Source: Pseudanabaena frigida (GTDB lineage Bacteria; Cyanobacteriota; Cyanobacteriia; Pseudanabaenales; Pseudanabaenaceae). From it: 43,516 nt of DNA. The position numbers and the translations under genes were made by a program. Under the pieces are notes generated by a model. It searched no databases. It worked only from the letters and a program-made list of their open reading frames with translations, and was not told the origin of the DNA. Position 1 is the stretch's first letter. Each line of letters starts with the position of its first letter. The stretch lies in NCBI GenBank assembly GCA_003242085.1, contig QBML01000028.1:17692-61207 (forward strand), in the 5' to 3' direction. This document shows, in pieces, positions 1 to 9,900 of this stretch.

Positions 1-347
1 AGTAAAAGCCGACATTTCTGATCGAATAAATCACCTTCTTGAACTTTATTTCCATTAACCCAAATCTCACAAATATCTGCCCACCAAATTAAATTTAGGC
101 GAATAGTTGCACCTGCTGTTGGAAGCTCAGCATAGACCTCTGGCACTAACCAAGTTTGTTTAATATGAATATCTTCTTCACCTTTCAAAAAAGCGATCAT
201 CGGCTTATTCTGCTTAGAATTTACAGTCGGTAAAATCTCCCAATCACCTGTTTGATTGAGTCTTTGCCAATTACTAAGTATTGACAAACGCGATCGCGAT
301 CGTAACTCATTAATAACTTTGCTCAAGCTTTCTATTAATTCAATCAT
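1..347 (-). CDS. Probable GH38-type alpha-mannosidase, N-terminal part (runs off window)
   Basis: The minus-strand frame opens with ATG at 345-347, preceded by TAGGAG at good Shine-Dalgarno distance, and stays open to the window edge (115 codons). The N-terminal residues are helical (MIELIESLSKVINELRSR). They are followed by a beta-rich part with IRLNLIWWADICEIWVNG and VQEGDLFDQKCRLL. The 'W.A...I.VNG..VQEGDLFD' pattern matches, from memory, the N-terminal domain of cyanobacterial alpha-mannosidases of glycoside hydrolase family 38. The catalytic domain is outside the window, so the enzyme name is an inference. The reading frame and the start are well supported. Confidence 0.6.
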   Translation of the reverse strand, partial: MIELIESLSKVINELRSRSRLSILSNWQRLNQTGDWEILPTVNSKQNKPMIAFLKGEEDIHIKQTWLVPEVYAELPTAGATIRLNLIWWADICEIWVNGNKVQEGDLFDQKCRLL

Positions 348-394
348 TTGCAAACTCCTAAATTTTTATGAGAAGAGGGTATTTCTCATGACAC

Positions 395-1648
395 TTATGA
401 CATAGTAATGCCCTGTGCAGCAATCCAAGCTGTAGTCCACGCACTTTGAAAATTAAAACCACCTGTAACTCCATCAATGTCTAATATCTCTCCTGCAAAA
501 AACAAGCTTTGGCAAATTTTACTTTCCATTGTCTGAAAATTGACATCTTGTAAACGAATACCGCCGCAAGTAACAAATTCTTCTTTAAAAACACCTTTGC
601 CCGCGATCGCATATTCACTAGCGGTTAATACATTCACAATTTGCTGAATTGCCTTGTTAGAAATATCTGCCCATCGTTTTTCGAGTTCCACTTCTGCTTT
701 ATCTAGCAAATATTCCCATAAACGCATCGAGATCTCAACTGGACAGTAATTAGAGATAAATTTTTTGGGCTGATCGTTTTTTGCATTTAATAGAATTTGT
801 TTTACCGCTTCTACTTTGAGTGTAGGAATCCAATTAACAGCTAATTTGGCTTGATAGTTACAATCATGCAATTCGCGAGCTGCCCACGCAGACAATTTCA
901 AAACGGCGGGACCGCTCAATCCCCAATGTGTAATTAATAAAGCGCCTGATTGTTCTAATTGATTACGTGCAGATTTTTTCTTTTCAGTACTAGAATTTAT
1001 CGTTAAAAGCTTAACTGTGGCAGGGTTTACACTCACGCCTGCGAGTTCATGCAACTTAGAATCCTTGATATTAAAAGTGAACAGGGACGGAACAGGAGGT
1101 TCTAGTTCGTGTCCTAGCGATCGCGCGATCGCGTAGCCTGATGGACTGCTACCTGTAGCTAATAACAGGCGATCGCAAATAAGACTCTCGCCATTTTTGA
1201 TAATTACTTCAAATTTACTATCGCCTATCCGCTCAATTTTTTGCACCAAAATATTTGTACGTAGATAGACATTTGCTTTTTTAGCGGCAAACATCAAGGC
1301 TTCAACAATTGTTTCTGAATCATCAGTTGTGGGAAACATTCTGCCATCAGCTTCTGTTTTTAGCTTCACCCCTTCCGTGTTAAACCAGCGCACTACATCC
1401 AATGCCTGAAAGCGTGAAAAAGCGCCTCGTAAAGCTTTGCTTCCTCTAGGATAGTTCTGCACTAATTGCGAAGGTTCAAAGCAATGATGCGTAACATTGC
1501 AACGTCCTCCTCCTGAAATCCTTACCTTAGCTAGAGGTTGTCTTCCTGCTTCTAGCAAAGTTACTCGTGTATGTGGGGCTTGTGCGGCGTGGATAGCCCC
1601 AAAAAATCCTGCTGCTCCTCCACCAATTACAACAACTTCTGTACTCAT
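395..1648 (-). CDS. BaiN/YhiN (HI0933)-like FAD-dependent oxidoreductase
   Basis: A 417-residue flavoprotein of full family length. The N-terminus has the dinucleotide-binding motif VVVIGGGAAGFFGAIHA. It is followed by the family signature ISGGGRCNVTH around residues 44-54 and, near the C-terminus, by FFAGEILDIDGVTGGFNFQSA, the second FAD-contact segment of HI0933-like proteins. Relatives are annotated as NAD(P)/FAD-dependent oxidoreductases or aminoacetone-oxidase-like; the substrate in cyanobacteria is unknown. The gene lies 47 bp downstream of the partial mannosidase start on the same strand, and 16 bp beyond a small secreted-protein gene, so it could be co-transcribed with the latter. Confidence 0.9.
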   Translation of the reverse strand: MSTEVVVIGGGAAGFFGAIHAAQAPHTRVTLLEAGRQPLAKVRISGGGRCNVTHHCFEPSQLVQNYPRGSKALRGAFSRFQALDVVRWFNTEGVKLKTEADGRMFPTTDDSETIVEALMFAAKKANVYLRTNILVQKIERIGDSKFEVIIKNGESLICDRLLLATGSSPSGYAIARSLGHELEPPVPSLFTFNIKDSKLHELAGVSVNPATVKLLTINSSTEKKKSARNQLEQSGALLITHWGLSGPAVLKLSAWAARELHDCNYQAKLAVNWIPTLKVEAVKQILLNAKNDQPKKFISNYCPVEISMRLWEYLLDKAEVELEKRWADISNKAIQQIVNVLTASEYAIAGKGVFKEEFVTCGGIRLQDVNFQTMESKICQSLFFAGEILDIDGVTGGFNFQSAWTTAWIAAQGITMS

Positions 1649-1664
1649 GTATTTGTTCTTGTCT

Positions 1665-1988
1665 CTAGATCTTGCTATCTTGGCGACAAGATTGAAATAT
1701 ATTGATTACTTCTTGGGGAACTTTCTTTGTTTCTCTAGCGGCGGTGTCTATTTTTAGAAACTCTGCAAAACTATACTGCGATCGCACTTTATCGATACTA
1801 CAAGTGCAAAATTCTTTGCTATTAGTAAATCCACAGCCTTTCATAAAGGTCTTGATTACTTCTTGGGGATATTCATATTTCTCTTGCTTGACAGGATTGT
1901 TTGGTTTATTCTCTTCCGCCGCAGCCATAGAGATTCCAGTGCCAGCCAAAACAAATGTGCTGAGAACAAGTATGAGATGATGGCGCAT
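1665..1988 (-). CDS. Small secreted cysteine-containing protein of unknown function
   Basis: A 107-residue protein with an N-terminal signal peptide (MRHHLILVLSTFVLAGTGISMAAA, cleavage probably after the AAA). The mature part is short and charged, with four cysteines arranged as C-x8-C-x-C ... C (GCGF, EFCTCSID, SCRQ). These could form two disulfides in the periplasm. No family is recognised with certainty. It ends 16 bp before the start of the flavoprotein gene on the same strand. The upstream spacer to the divergent kinase gene is about 210 bp and presumably holds both promoters; no motif there is strong enough to call. Confidence 0.7.
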   Translation of the reverse strand: MRHHLILVLSTFVLAGTGISMAAAEENKPNNPVKQEKYEYPQEVIKTFMKGCGFTNSKEFCTCSIDKVRSQYSFAEFLKIDTAARETKKVPQEVINIFQSCRQDSKI

Positions 1989-2200
1989 ATTTACTTTGTT
2001 GATAATTTTTGCTAGGCGCGTAGATAATTATATTAGCAAGTAGAAACAGCTCTTTGTGCCGCTACTGCTCGCAAAAATATTGCGTCGTGTTACAACAAGT
2101 ATTTTTGGAGATTTTATAATTTCTATCATCAGGATGACTGCATTGATTGCGGTTTCATGACAACATCTAAATAGTGATCATGTTTTGCTTGAGCGTTTGA

Positions 2201-3319
2201 ATGAAATCTCCTGACCGTTTACTAATTGTTGATGATGTGCCCGACAATCTATTTCTAGTACGTACTATCCTCGAGGAAGAGGGATACGAGATAGTAACAT
2301 CATCCAATGGTCATGATGCGCTAAAAATTGTCGAGTCAGATCCACCCGACTTGGTTTTACTAGATGTAATGATGCCAAAGATGGATGGCTACGAGGTGAC
2401 ACGACGTATTAGAGCGATCGAGGATTTGCCTTTTATTCCAATTTTGCTCCTCACGGCTTACGATCGCGCTAATGCAGTCAAAGGTTTAGATCTCGGTGCC
2501 GACGAGTTTATTCGCAAACCGATTGAAGCGGATGAGTTATTGGCAAGGGTGCGATCTCTGCTGCGTTTAAAACATAGTATTGCCGAACGAGATCGCATCG
2601 ATCGACAAAGACAGGATTTTGTATCGCGCCTCACCCATGATTTGCGAACACCACTAGTTGCTGCCGATCGCATGTTAGGTCTTCTGCAAGATGGCGTACT
2701 TGGAGAAATTTCGCCAGAAATTCGTGAAGCGTTAACAATTATGGGGCGTAGCAATCATAATTTGCTAGAAATGGTGAATAAGCTTTTAGATGTCTATCGT
2801 TATGAATCTGGCAGCAAAACAATTAATTTACAGCCTTTAAACCTGAAGGAACTACTCGAGCAAGTCGTACAAGAGCTTAAACCGATCGCGATTTCCAAAA
2901 ACCTCGAACTTACTATCGATCTTGAAGATATTCCTGAAGTCAAAGGCGATCGCTTAGAGCTATTGCGCGTATTTAATAACCTAATTGGAAATGCACTCAA
3001 ATTTACTGAATCTGGTGGAGTTCGTGTTAGCCTAAAACATAATAAATCCGAGCCATATCAGACTAAACTGAGTAAATCAGAGGCTGTAATCGCGATCGCT
3101 GACACAGGTACGGGGATTCCATTAGAAGAGCAACCGTTCTTATTTCAAAGATTCAGCCAAGGAAGCCACCAAAAGCAAGGTAGTGGTCTAGGTTTATACC
3201 TATCGCACTACATTATCAGTGCCCATAATGGCAAAATCTTGGTAAAGTCATCACCAAATCTAGATTCTCAAACAGGTTCTACTTTCTTTGTGCATCTTCC
3301 CATTACCAAGACCAAATAA
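2201..3319 (+). CDS. Response regulator-histidine kinase hybrid (REC-HisKA-HATPase_c)
   Basis: A 372-residue soluble signalling protein. The receiver domain (about 1-120) has the acidic pair in IVDDVPDN, the phosphoacceptor Asp in LLDVMMP and the Lys in RKPIEAD. A short coiled linker leads to a HisKA domain with the phosphorylatable His in SRLTHDLRTPL (about residue 147). The HATPase domain shows an N box (FNNLIGNALKF), G1 (IADTGTGIP) and G2 (GSGLGLYLS). All catalytic boxes look intact. This REC-first architecture is common in cyanobacteria, where such kinases often receive phosphate from another kinase. It stands as a single gene ending inside a long hairpin. No ligand can be inferred. Confidence 0.9.
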   Translation: MKSPDRLLIVDDVPDNLFLVRTILEEEGYEIVTSSNGHDALKIVESDPPDLVLLDVMMPKMDGYEVTRRIRAIEDLPFIPILLLTAYDRANAVKGLDLGADEFIRKPIEADELLARVRSLLRLKHSIAERDRIDRQRQDFVSRLTHDLRTPLVAADRMLGLLQDGVLGEISPEIREALTIMGRSNHNLLEMVNKLLDVYRYESGSKTINLQPLNLKELLEQVVQELKPIAISKNLELTIDLEDIPEVKGDRLELLRVFNNLIGNALKFTESGGVRVSLKHNKSEPYQTKLSKSEAVIAIADTGTGIPLEEQPFLFQRFSQGSHQKQGSGLGLYLSHYIISAHNGKILVKSSPNLDSQTGSTFFVHLPITKTK

Positions 3320-3370
3320 CTTTTAAGAAAACTTGCTTTGCAATTCTTCTTAAAAATTATTTGGTCTTGG
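3306..3370. terminator. 24-bp inverted repeat overlapping the kinase stop codon
   Basis: Arms 3306-3329 and 3347-3370 are complementary over 24 bp with one mismatch, around a 17-nt loop. The left arm begins inside the last codons of the kinase gene (ACCAAG ACC AAA TAA), so the hairpin includes the stop codon. It probably acts as a terminator or mRNA 3'-end stabiliser. Confidence 0.7.
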
Positions 3371-3422
3371 TCAGAATGCAAAACTCTATCTACATGACAA
3401 GTTTCTCTGCAAGTCCTACCAT

Positions 3423-3989
3423 ATGAGCACTCACCAACTACAGTACGACACGCTCCTCAGTCATTACAGCAATCCACTCAAGGCGATCGGACTTTTACGC
3501 GAATATCGTCCTTATTTTGAGTTGATTCCTAGCTTACGTCGTCCCAGTGATAGCTTGATTGCGATTCCATTACCAGTGGTAAAATATACTAGTTCAAACT
3601 TGTCGCAAAGTCACGTTCAAATGCAGTGCGATCTTGCCTTAATCATGTGCGATCCAGATTGGAAAGTAAAAACTGGACGCGAAATTTTTGTATTTATCCA
3701 TCGTCCTAACGAAGACTATTCAGCACTGTTGCAACGCTGGCGGCAAGTAGAAGTTGCCCTTGGCGAAGAATATTATTGGCTTTTACCTTGGAAACATCGC
3801 AGCATCATTAGCGATCGCGGTGAATATCATTATCCACTTTTTGTGACTCTCGACTATTCACCGACCCGCATTATCAAAGGTTTAGAAGGTGCATCGCTCC
3901 CCCATGTTAGAGCCTTAACTCCAGAGATCGAAACTCCACCTGACACAGAAGAGAATCAAGAAGATCCCATTTACGATCCAACTCAATAA
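3423..3989 (+). CDS. Conserved hypothetical protein, about 188 aa
   Basis: The ATG at 3423 opens a soluble protein with no signal peptide or membrane segment. Readable features are an N-terminal helical segment (HYSNPLKAIGLLREYRPYFELIPSL), a central beta-rich part (CDLALIMCDPDWKV, EIFVFIHRP), an aromatic stretch (EEYYWLLPWKHR) and an acidic, proline-rich tail that is probably disordered. I recognise no domain. It resembles lineage-conserved cyanobacterial hypotheticals but I cannot name a family. It follows the hybrid kinase on the same strand, separated by a strong hairpin, so it is probably transcribed on its own. Confidence 0.65.
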   Translation: MSTHQLQYDTLLSHYSNPLKAIGLLREYRPYFELIPSLRRPSDSLIAIPLPVVKYTSSNLSQSHVQMQCDLALIMCDPDWKVKTGREIFVFIHRPNEDYSALLQRWRQVEVALGEEYYWLLPWKHRSIISDRGEYHYPLFVTLDYSPTRIIKGLEGASLPHVRALTPEIETPPDTEENQEDPIYDPTQ

Positions 3990-4040
3990 AAGAGAAAGCA
4001 CAAATATTCTCATACTCTTATTAAGAGACACTGTATGTGG

Positions 4041-5090
4041 CTATTGATTAAAGTTAATCGGTTCGGGTCGCGATATTCCATAACCCTGAGCGTAATTCAC
4101 GCCAATTTCTCGGAGTTTATCTAGGATCGTCTCATCTTCAACAAACTCAGCGATCGTTTCAAGATTCATAGCATGGGCAATGCGATTGAATCCTTCAACG
4201 ATCGCTTGAGAAATTAGATTATGACTAATATTTTTGACAAAAGCACCATCAATTTTTAGGTAATCAACTGGTAAATTGAGCAGATACGCAAAGGAACTCA
4301 ACCCACTGCCAAAATCATCTAAAGCAAAACGACAGCCAATCTTTTTGAGCTCACTAACGAAATATCTTGCTTGCTCAAAGTTAGCGATCGCCGCAGTTTC
4401 TGTGATTTCAAAGCAAATAGTCTGTGGTGGGATTTGATAGCGAGGAAATTGTTCGATTAAAAATTTTAGGAATTGATTATTGCTAATACTGGAGCCAGAA
4501 AGATTGATCGTATACAAATTATCAGTAAGAATCTGTTGCCTCGATAATTTGTGATAGTTTGAGAAAAAAGTTTCGACTACCCAGCGATCGATCTCAGTAA
4601 TCAAGCCATAACGCTCAGCGGAAGGAATAAATGAATTAGGAGATAACACCTCTCCATTCTCATCTATCATCCTCAATAAGATCTCACAATGCTCTGCTGA
4701 TGAGTTGGAATTAATGGGAAGGATTTTTTGGGAATAAAGGCAAAAACGATTAGTTTCCAGCGCTCGGCTAATTTTAGAGACAACATGCCTTTCGCCTCGT
4801 TGTCTCATTAGTTCACCATCATCTAGACTATAGATGTGGATGCAGTTCCGACCTTTGTCTTTAGCAGCATAACAAGCTGCATCTGCTGCCCCCATAATTT
4901 CCATTAGATCTTGTCTGGTTTGGTCAATCGCAACAACACCAATGCTAACGCCAATGATAAAAGTTTGGCTATTCCAAATAAACCGAAACTCACGCACTAA
5001 ATCTTTGAGCTTTTCCGCAACCTGAATTGCTTGAGAAAGTGGACATTGAGTGAGCAAAAGCCCAAATTCATCACCTCCTAAGCGAGCCAA
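4041..5090 (-). pseudogene. Downstream half of a nonsense-interrupted GGDEF-EAL cyclic-di-GMP protein
   Basis: This part carries the end of the GGDEF domain, including the active-site motif ARLGGDEFGLLL, followed by a complete-looking EAL phosphodiesterase domain. The EAL residues visible are EILLR at the EAL position, INLSG, CFEITETA, LDDFGSGLSSFAYL, LPVDYLKIDGAF and TIAEFVED. It is in the same frame as 5133-6185; the two are separated only by a TAA at 5133-5135. Between them the sequence reads ITILLQKGIRASDTLARLGG, the expected continuation of a GGDEF domain. The TTG at 5090 could only restart translation inside the GGDEF fold, so an independent functional protein is unlikely, although the EAL domain alone could in principle be made. 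Confidence 0.75.
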
Positions 5091-5132
5091 TGTATCACTT
5101 GCACGGATTCCCTTCTGTAGAAGTATAGTGAT

Positions 5133-6185
5133 TTAGCGCAGTAGTTCATCACCAGCAATATGACCTACGGTATCGTTAACGACTTTGAACTGATCTAAAT
5201 CTAAATAACAGAGTGCGTGCTGGTGCGTGCTATTTTGGACAGCAGCAATCGCCTCAATTAGTTGCTGCTCAAATCCTCGGCGGTTGATTAAACCCGTCAG
5301 AGCATCGTGGCTTGCTTCCCAAGAAAGTTGTCTGGCAAGATAGCGCGATTCGGTAACATCATGAAAGACTATGACCGCTCCGATAATTTGACCATGGCGA
5401 TCGCGAATTGGTGCTGCCGAGTCTTCAATGGCATACTCCGTTCCATCAAGGGCAATGAGAATTGTATGGTTGGCTAAGCCCACAATCAATCCCTTTGACA
5501 GAGCATCGGTTATAGGGTTCACTGCTGGCTTGCGCGTTACCTCATTAACTATTCTAAAAACCTCAGCCAGAAGCATTCCTTCAGCCTCCTCGGATTTCCA
5601 ACCCGTTAGACTCTCAGCAACAGGATTGAAATATCTAATATAACCTTGAGCATCAGTAGTAATGACAGCATCACCAATCGATTTTAAGGTTACTTGAGCC
5701 AATTCCTTTTCAGCAAAATAGATGTCTTTGAGACGTTGATTTTCTTCTATCTCCTTGACGAGGCGCAAGTTCTGTTCTTGGAGCTTTTTTTGTAGTCGTC
5801 GGATCGTTAGATGAGTTTCGACACGTGCCAATACTTCTTCGATGTGAAAAGGCTTTGCAATATAATCTACTCCTCCCGCAGCAAGTCCTTGTACCTTATT
5901 GAAAGTCTCATTAAGTGCGCTCAAAAAAATAACGGGAATATCTGCGGTGCGATCGTTAGATTTTAATTGACGACAGACTTCATATCCATCAAGATCTGGT
6001 AATTTAATATCGAGTAGAATAAGTTCTGTTGTGGGCAATTGAGCCGCTCTGATTGCCATTTCTCCTGTCGTTGCGCTACGAACCTTATAACCCTGCTCAT
6101 TCAATGTATCTCTTAGCAGACGGAGATTATCGGGTAAATCGTCAACAATTAAAATATTGCCTCGATAGCTCGTATTACTGACCAT
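5133..6185 (-). pseudogene. Upstream half of REC-PAS-GGDEF-EAL protein, cut by an in-frame TAA
   Basis: ATG at 6185 starts a receiver domain (ILIVDDLPDN; phosphoacceptor in LLDIKLPD; Lys in AKPFH). A coiled linker, a PAS domain (about residues 165-290, ending FHDVTESRYLARQL) and the first half of a GGDEF domain (HDALTGLINRRGFEQQL, LCYLDLDQFKVVNDTVGH) follow. The frame stops at TAA 5133-5135, directly after AGDELLR, where family members continue with Q and a helix leading to the GGDEF loop. As it stands the product lacks the GGDEF motif and the EAL domain. The intact ancestor would be about 714 residues (4041-6185). A sequencing error remains possible. Confidence 0.8.
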
Positions 6186-6378
6186 TCTAGATTTTTACAC
6201 TGCCTAATGCATACATATGATCCTATACATAAATAATACAGTAGTAGATTTTAAACTCTTTCAGCATCTAAAATTCTTTTTAATAGTAAACAAAATAACA
6301 TAACTCAATAAAATCAGAATAATAGACGATATTTTTGTTATTCCAAAAGCGTTTCTTTATCCCAATCGATCGACATTT

Positions 6379-6981
6379 ATGAACAAGAGCATTTCGCAAA
6401 TCGCAGATTTGTTCGTTATTGTAATCGGGGTAAGCGTACTGCTTGGCTGGCAATTTGACATATCCCTACTTAAAAGTGGATTTCCTTTCTTACCCGTAAC
6501 CATGAAGGCGAATACAGCGATTTGCTTTTTATTTGCGGGAATATCTTTAATATTGTTGCATCGCTAAAGACCCCGATCGCATTACCGAGTTTCTCAAGGA
6601 CTGGCGGGGGCAATTGTTGCGATCGGATTGCTCACACTGTGTGAGTATTTCTTTGGTTGGGATTTGCATATTGACCAATTGCTGTTTCGAGATGTTGTGT
6701 CTCCAGAGACCCCTTATGCAGGACGCATGGGCATAAGTACCGCCGTCAATTTTGTATTGATGGGAATAGCACTGTTCCTATTTGCGCAAAACCGTTCAAA
6801 GGATACTTGGTTGGCTCAGATTTTCAGTACTGTTGCGGCTTTGGTTTCTCTACTAGCTTTATTCGATCATTTATTAAGCATCAATATTTTTGAACGATTA
6901 GTCATCCTTACCACGATTCAAGCACTGAATACAATCCTCAGCTTCTTCATCCTTTACATAGGAATTTTGTGCTCCGACTAA
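6379..6981 (+). pseudogene. Disrupted N-terminal membrane region of the multi-PAS hybrid kinase
   Basis: ATG 6379 begins a hydrophobic region (LFVIVIGVSVLLGWQFDISLL, then MKANTAICFLFAGISLILL). In cyanobacterial sensor kinases such a region forms the first helices of a multi-helix N-terminal membrane module. The frame is interrupted by TAA at 6565-6567. It continues in the same frame with GLAGAIVAIGLLTLCEYFFG and LHIDQLLFRD, exactly as expected of the family, and ends at 6981. Around 6970 the homologous reading moves to the next frame (GIL|C.. then LNEGLMQVLTSPL). One lost base near the TCCGA at 6972-6976 restores continuity. This segment therefore holds two lesions and belongs to the gene at 6969-11015. 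Confidence 0.75.
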
Positions 6982-9900
6982 ACGAAGGATTAATGCAGGT
7001 ACTAACCAGTCCCCTAGTCGGCGGCGTAATGGCTCGATGGTTGTTGCCTTGGGCAATCGTCTTTCCAGTAACACTAAACTGGTTCACTTTTCAGGGTCAA
7101 AAACTAGGTTGGTATGATTCTACATTTGGCGATGCAATATTTTCAAACATGATGGTTTTTACGTTCTCAGTTCTCATTGGGGGAACGGCACGATTTCTCA
7201 ATCAGATCGATGGCAAGCGCAAACAAACTGAAAAAGCACTAAAAGAACTAAACGAAACATTAGAAATGCTTGTGGCTGAACGGACAGAATCTTTGCAAAA
7301 ATCACAGGCTCTTTTTGCGGGAATTCTAGAGATTGCCAATGATGCAATTATTTCCGTTGATAACACTCAACGCATTACTCTATTTAACCAAGGTGCAGAA
7401 AAGATTTTTGGCTATAAATTTGAGGAAGCGATCGGGCAACCTCTAAACTTATTTCTGCCAGAGCAATTTCAGAATGCTCATAATCTGCATGTCCAAACAT
7501 TTGCTCAGTCTTCTGGTAAAGCGAGATCTATGGGGGCACAAGGTGAGATTCTTGGCCGTCGTCAAGATGGTACAGAGTTTCCTACTGAAGCCTCAATTTC
7601 CAGACTAGACATAGGCGAAGAATCAGTATTTACAGTTATTTTGCGTGGTGTTAGCGATCGCAAGCGAACAGAGGCATCACTAGCACACATGGCAACGATA
7701 GTGGAATATTCTGGTGAGGGAATTATTAGCAAATCCTTAGATGGCATAGTTTTAAGTTGGAACAACGCAGCGGAAAAAATCTTTGGCTACAAAGCTGAAG
7801 AAATCATAGGGCGATCGATCGCCACTATAATTTCACCCAACCTACTCGACGAAGAACAAAAAATCCTAGAAACAATTAAGCGAGGAGAAATAATTCAAAA
7901 CTATGAAACAATTCGCGTTCGTAAGGATGGACAACTTATCCACATCGCTTGTACTATATCGCCCTTAAAGGATACAAAAGGTAAAATTATTGGGGCTTCT
8001 GTAATTAAACGCGATATCACCGATCGCAAGAATGCTGAAAACGATCGCAAACAAATTGAAATAGCTTTACAAAATACTGAAGAACAGTTTCGTCAAGCGT
8101 TTGAATATGCATCAATAGGGATGGCGATTCTTTCCATTGATGGACAGTGGCTGAGAGTCAATCAAGCCCTATGCCAGATTGTTGGCTATTCTTCAGAAGA
8201 ATTGAGAGCATTAACTTTTCAAGACATAACCCATCCTGATGATGTAGAAGTCGATCTTAACAATATCAAGCATCTAGTCGCAGGAACGATTTCAACTTAC
8301 CAAAGAGAAAAACGTTATTTTCATAAGCAAGGACATATTGTTTGGATTCTATTGAATGGATCGGTAGTAAAAGATAAACAAGGGAATTCCTTACATATTA
8401 TTGCTCAAATCCAAGATATCACTGCTCGGAAAGAATTTCAAAAGACCCTAGAACTTCAGAGCATTATCATGAATAACATGGCAGGGGGCGTATGTTTAGT
8501 CAAAGCCGCAGATCTGACGATCGGTTACACCAATCCTAAATTTGACACAATGTTTGGCTACGAAGAAGGCGAACTCGCAGGTCAACCTGTAGGTGCGATC
8601 AATTATGTTGATACAGAGGTGACACCCGACGCATCCGTTGAAGATATTGTCACTCAACTCGATCGGGACGGAGAAGCGGAATATGAAGCCTACAATAAGA
8701 AAAAAGATGGCTCGCTCTTTTGGTGTAGAGTCCATACCTCTAGGTTTGAACATCCTGAATATGGCACTGTATATGTTGCAGTTCAAGAGGATATATCCCA
8801 GCTCAAGCTGTCTGAACAAGCTTTGCGTACTACAACAAATCGCCTCAACTTTCTCCTCAACTCTAGCCCCGTCGTCATTTTTAGCAGTAAACCTGATGGT
8901 GACTATGGCGCAACCTTTATCAGTGAGAACATCAAGGAGGTAATGGGATACGATCCTAAAGCTTTTTTAGAAGAGTCGGAATTTTGGATAAATCATTTAC
9001 ATCCAGATGATGTAGATCCAGTACTCAATGGACTGACAAATCTATTTGCCGAAGATTTTCATTTTCAGGAATTTCGTCTTTTGCACGCAGATGGAAATTA
9101 TCGTTGGATACTTGAACAACTAAGGATAATTCGAGATCGTGCAGGTAATCCGATTGAAATTTTGGGATATTTGATTGATATTAGCGATCGCAAACGAGCA
9201 GAACAAGCTCTGATAGAAAGTGAAGCTAGATTCCAAGCTTTTATGGATCGTAGTCCTACCTCAACTTGGATTACTGATATAGATGGAAAGATGCTTTATC
9301 TCAATCAAACCTATTGCAAGATGTTCCAGTTACCAACACAGGAGGTAATTGGAAAAACTGTTTTTGATCTCTATCCAGACCAAATCGCCCAGAATTTTTT
9401 GGACAATATACGTAGGGTAACAAGTACAAATCAAGTTATTGAGACAGTTGAGATAGCTCCACGCCCCGATAATACACTAGGCGATTTTTTAGTCTACAAG
9501 TTTCTAATTCCCTCTTTGTTTGGACAGAATCTAATTGGTGGTATCGCTATTGACATTACAGATCGCAAACAAGTGGAGTTGGAGCTTCAACAAGCCAAGG
9601 AAGCCGCAGAAGCTGCAAATCTTGCTAAAAGCATGTTCTTATCCAATATGAGCCATGAACTCCGTACACCTCTCAATGCTATTTTAGGATTTACTGAATT
9701 GATGAGTTACGATTCCTCTCTGAGTCCTGAGAACCAAGAAGATCTGGCGATCGTCAATCGTAGTGGCAAACATCTATTGGAATTAATTAACGACATTTTA
9801 GACCTATCTAAAATTGAAAGTGGACAGATGAAGCTCAATCTCTCTGACTTCGATTTAGATAATTTGTTAACTTCTATTGAAGAACTGTTTCAAGTACAAG

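Noticed and set aside
5133-6567. TAA reassigned to an amino acid in this organism
   Set aside because: Many intact genes in the window (glsF, the upp gene, the OLD gene's neighbours) end properly at TAA, so a genome-wide recoding is not credible; mutation or sequencing error fits better.
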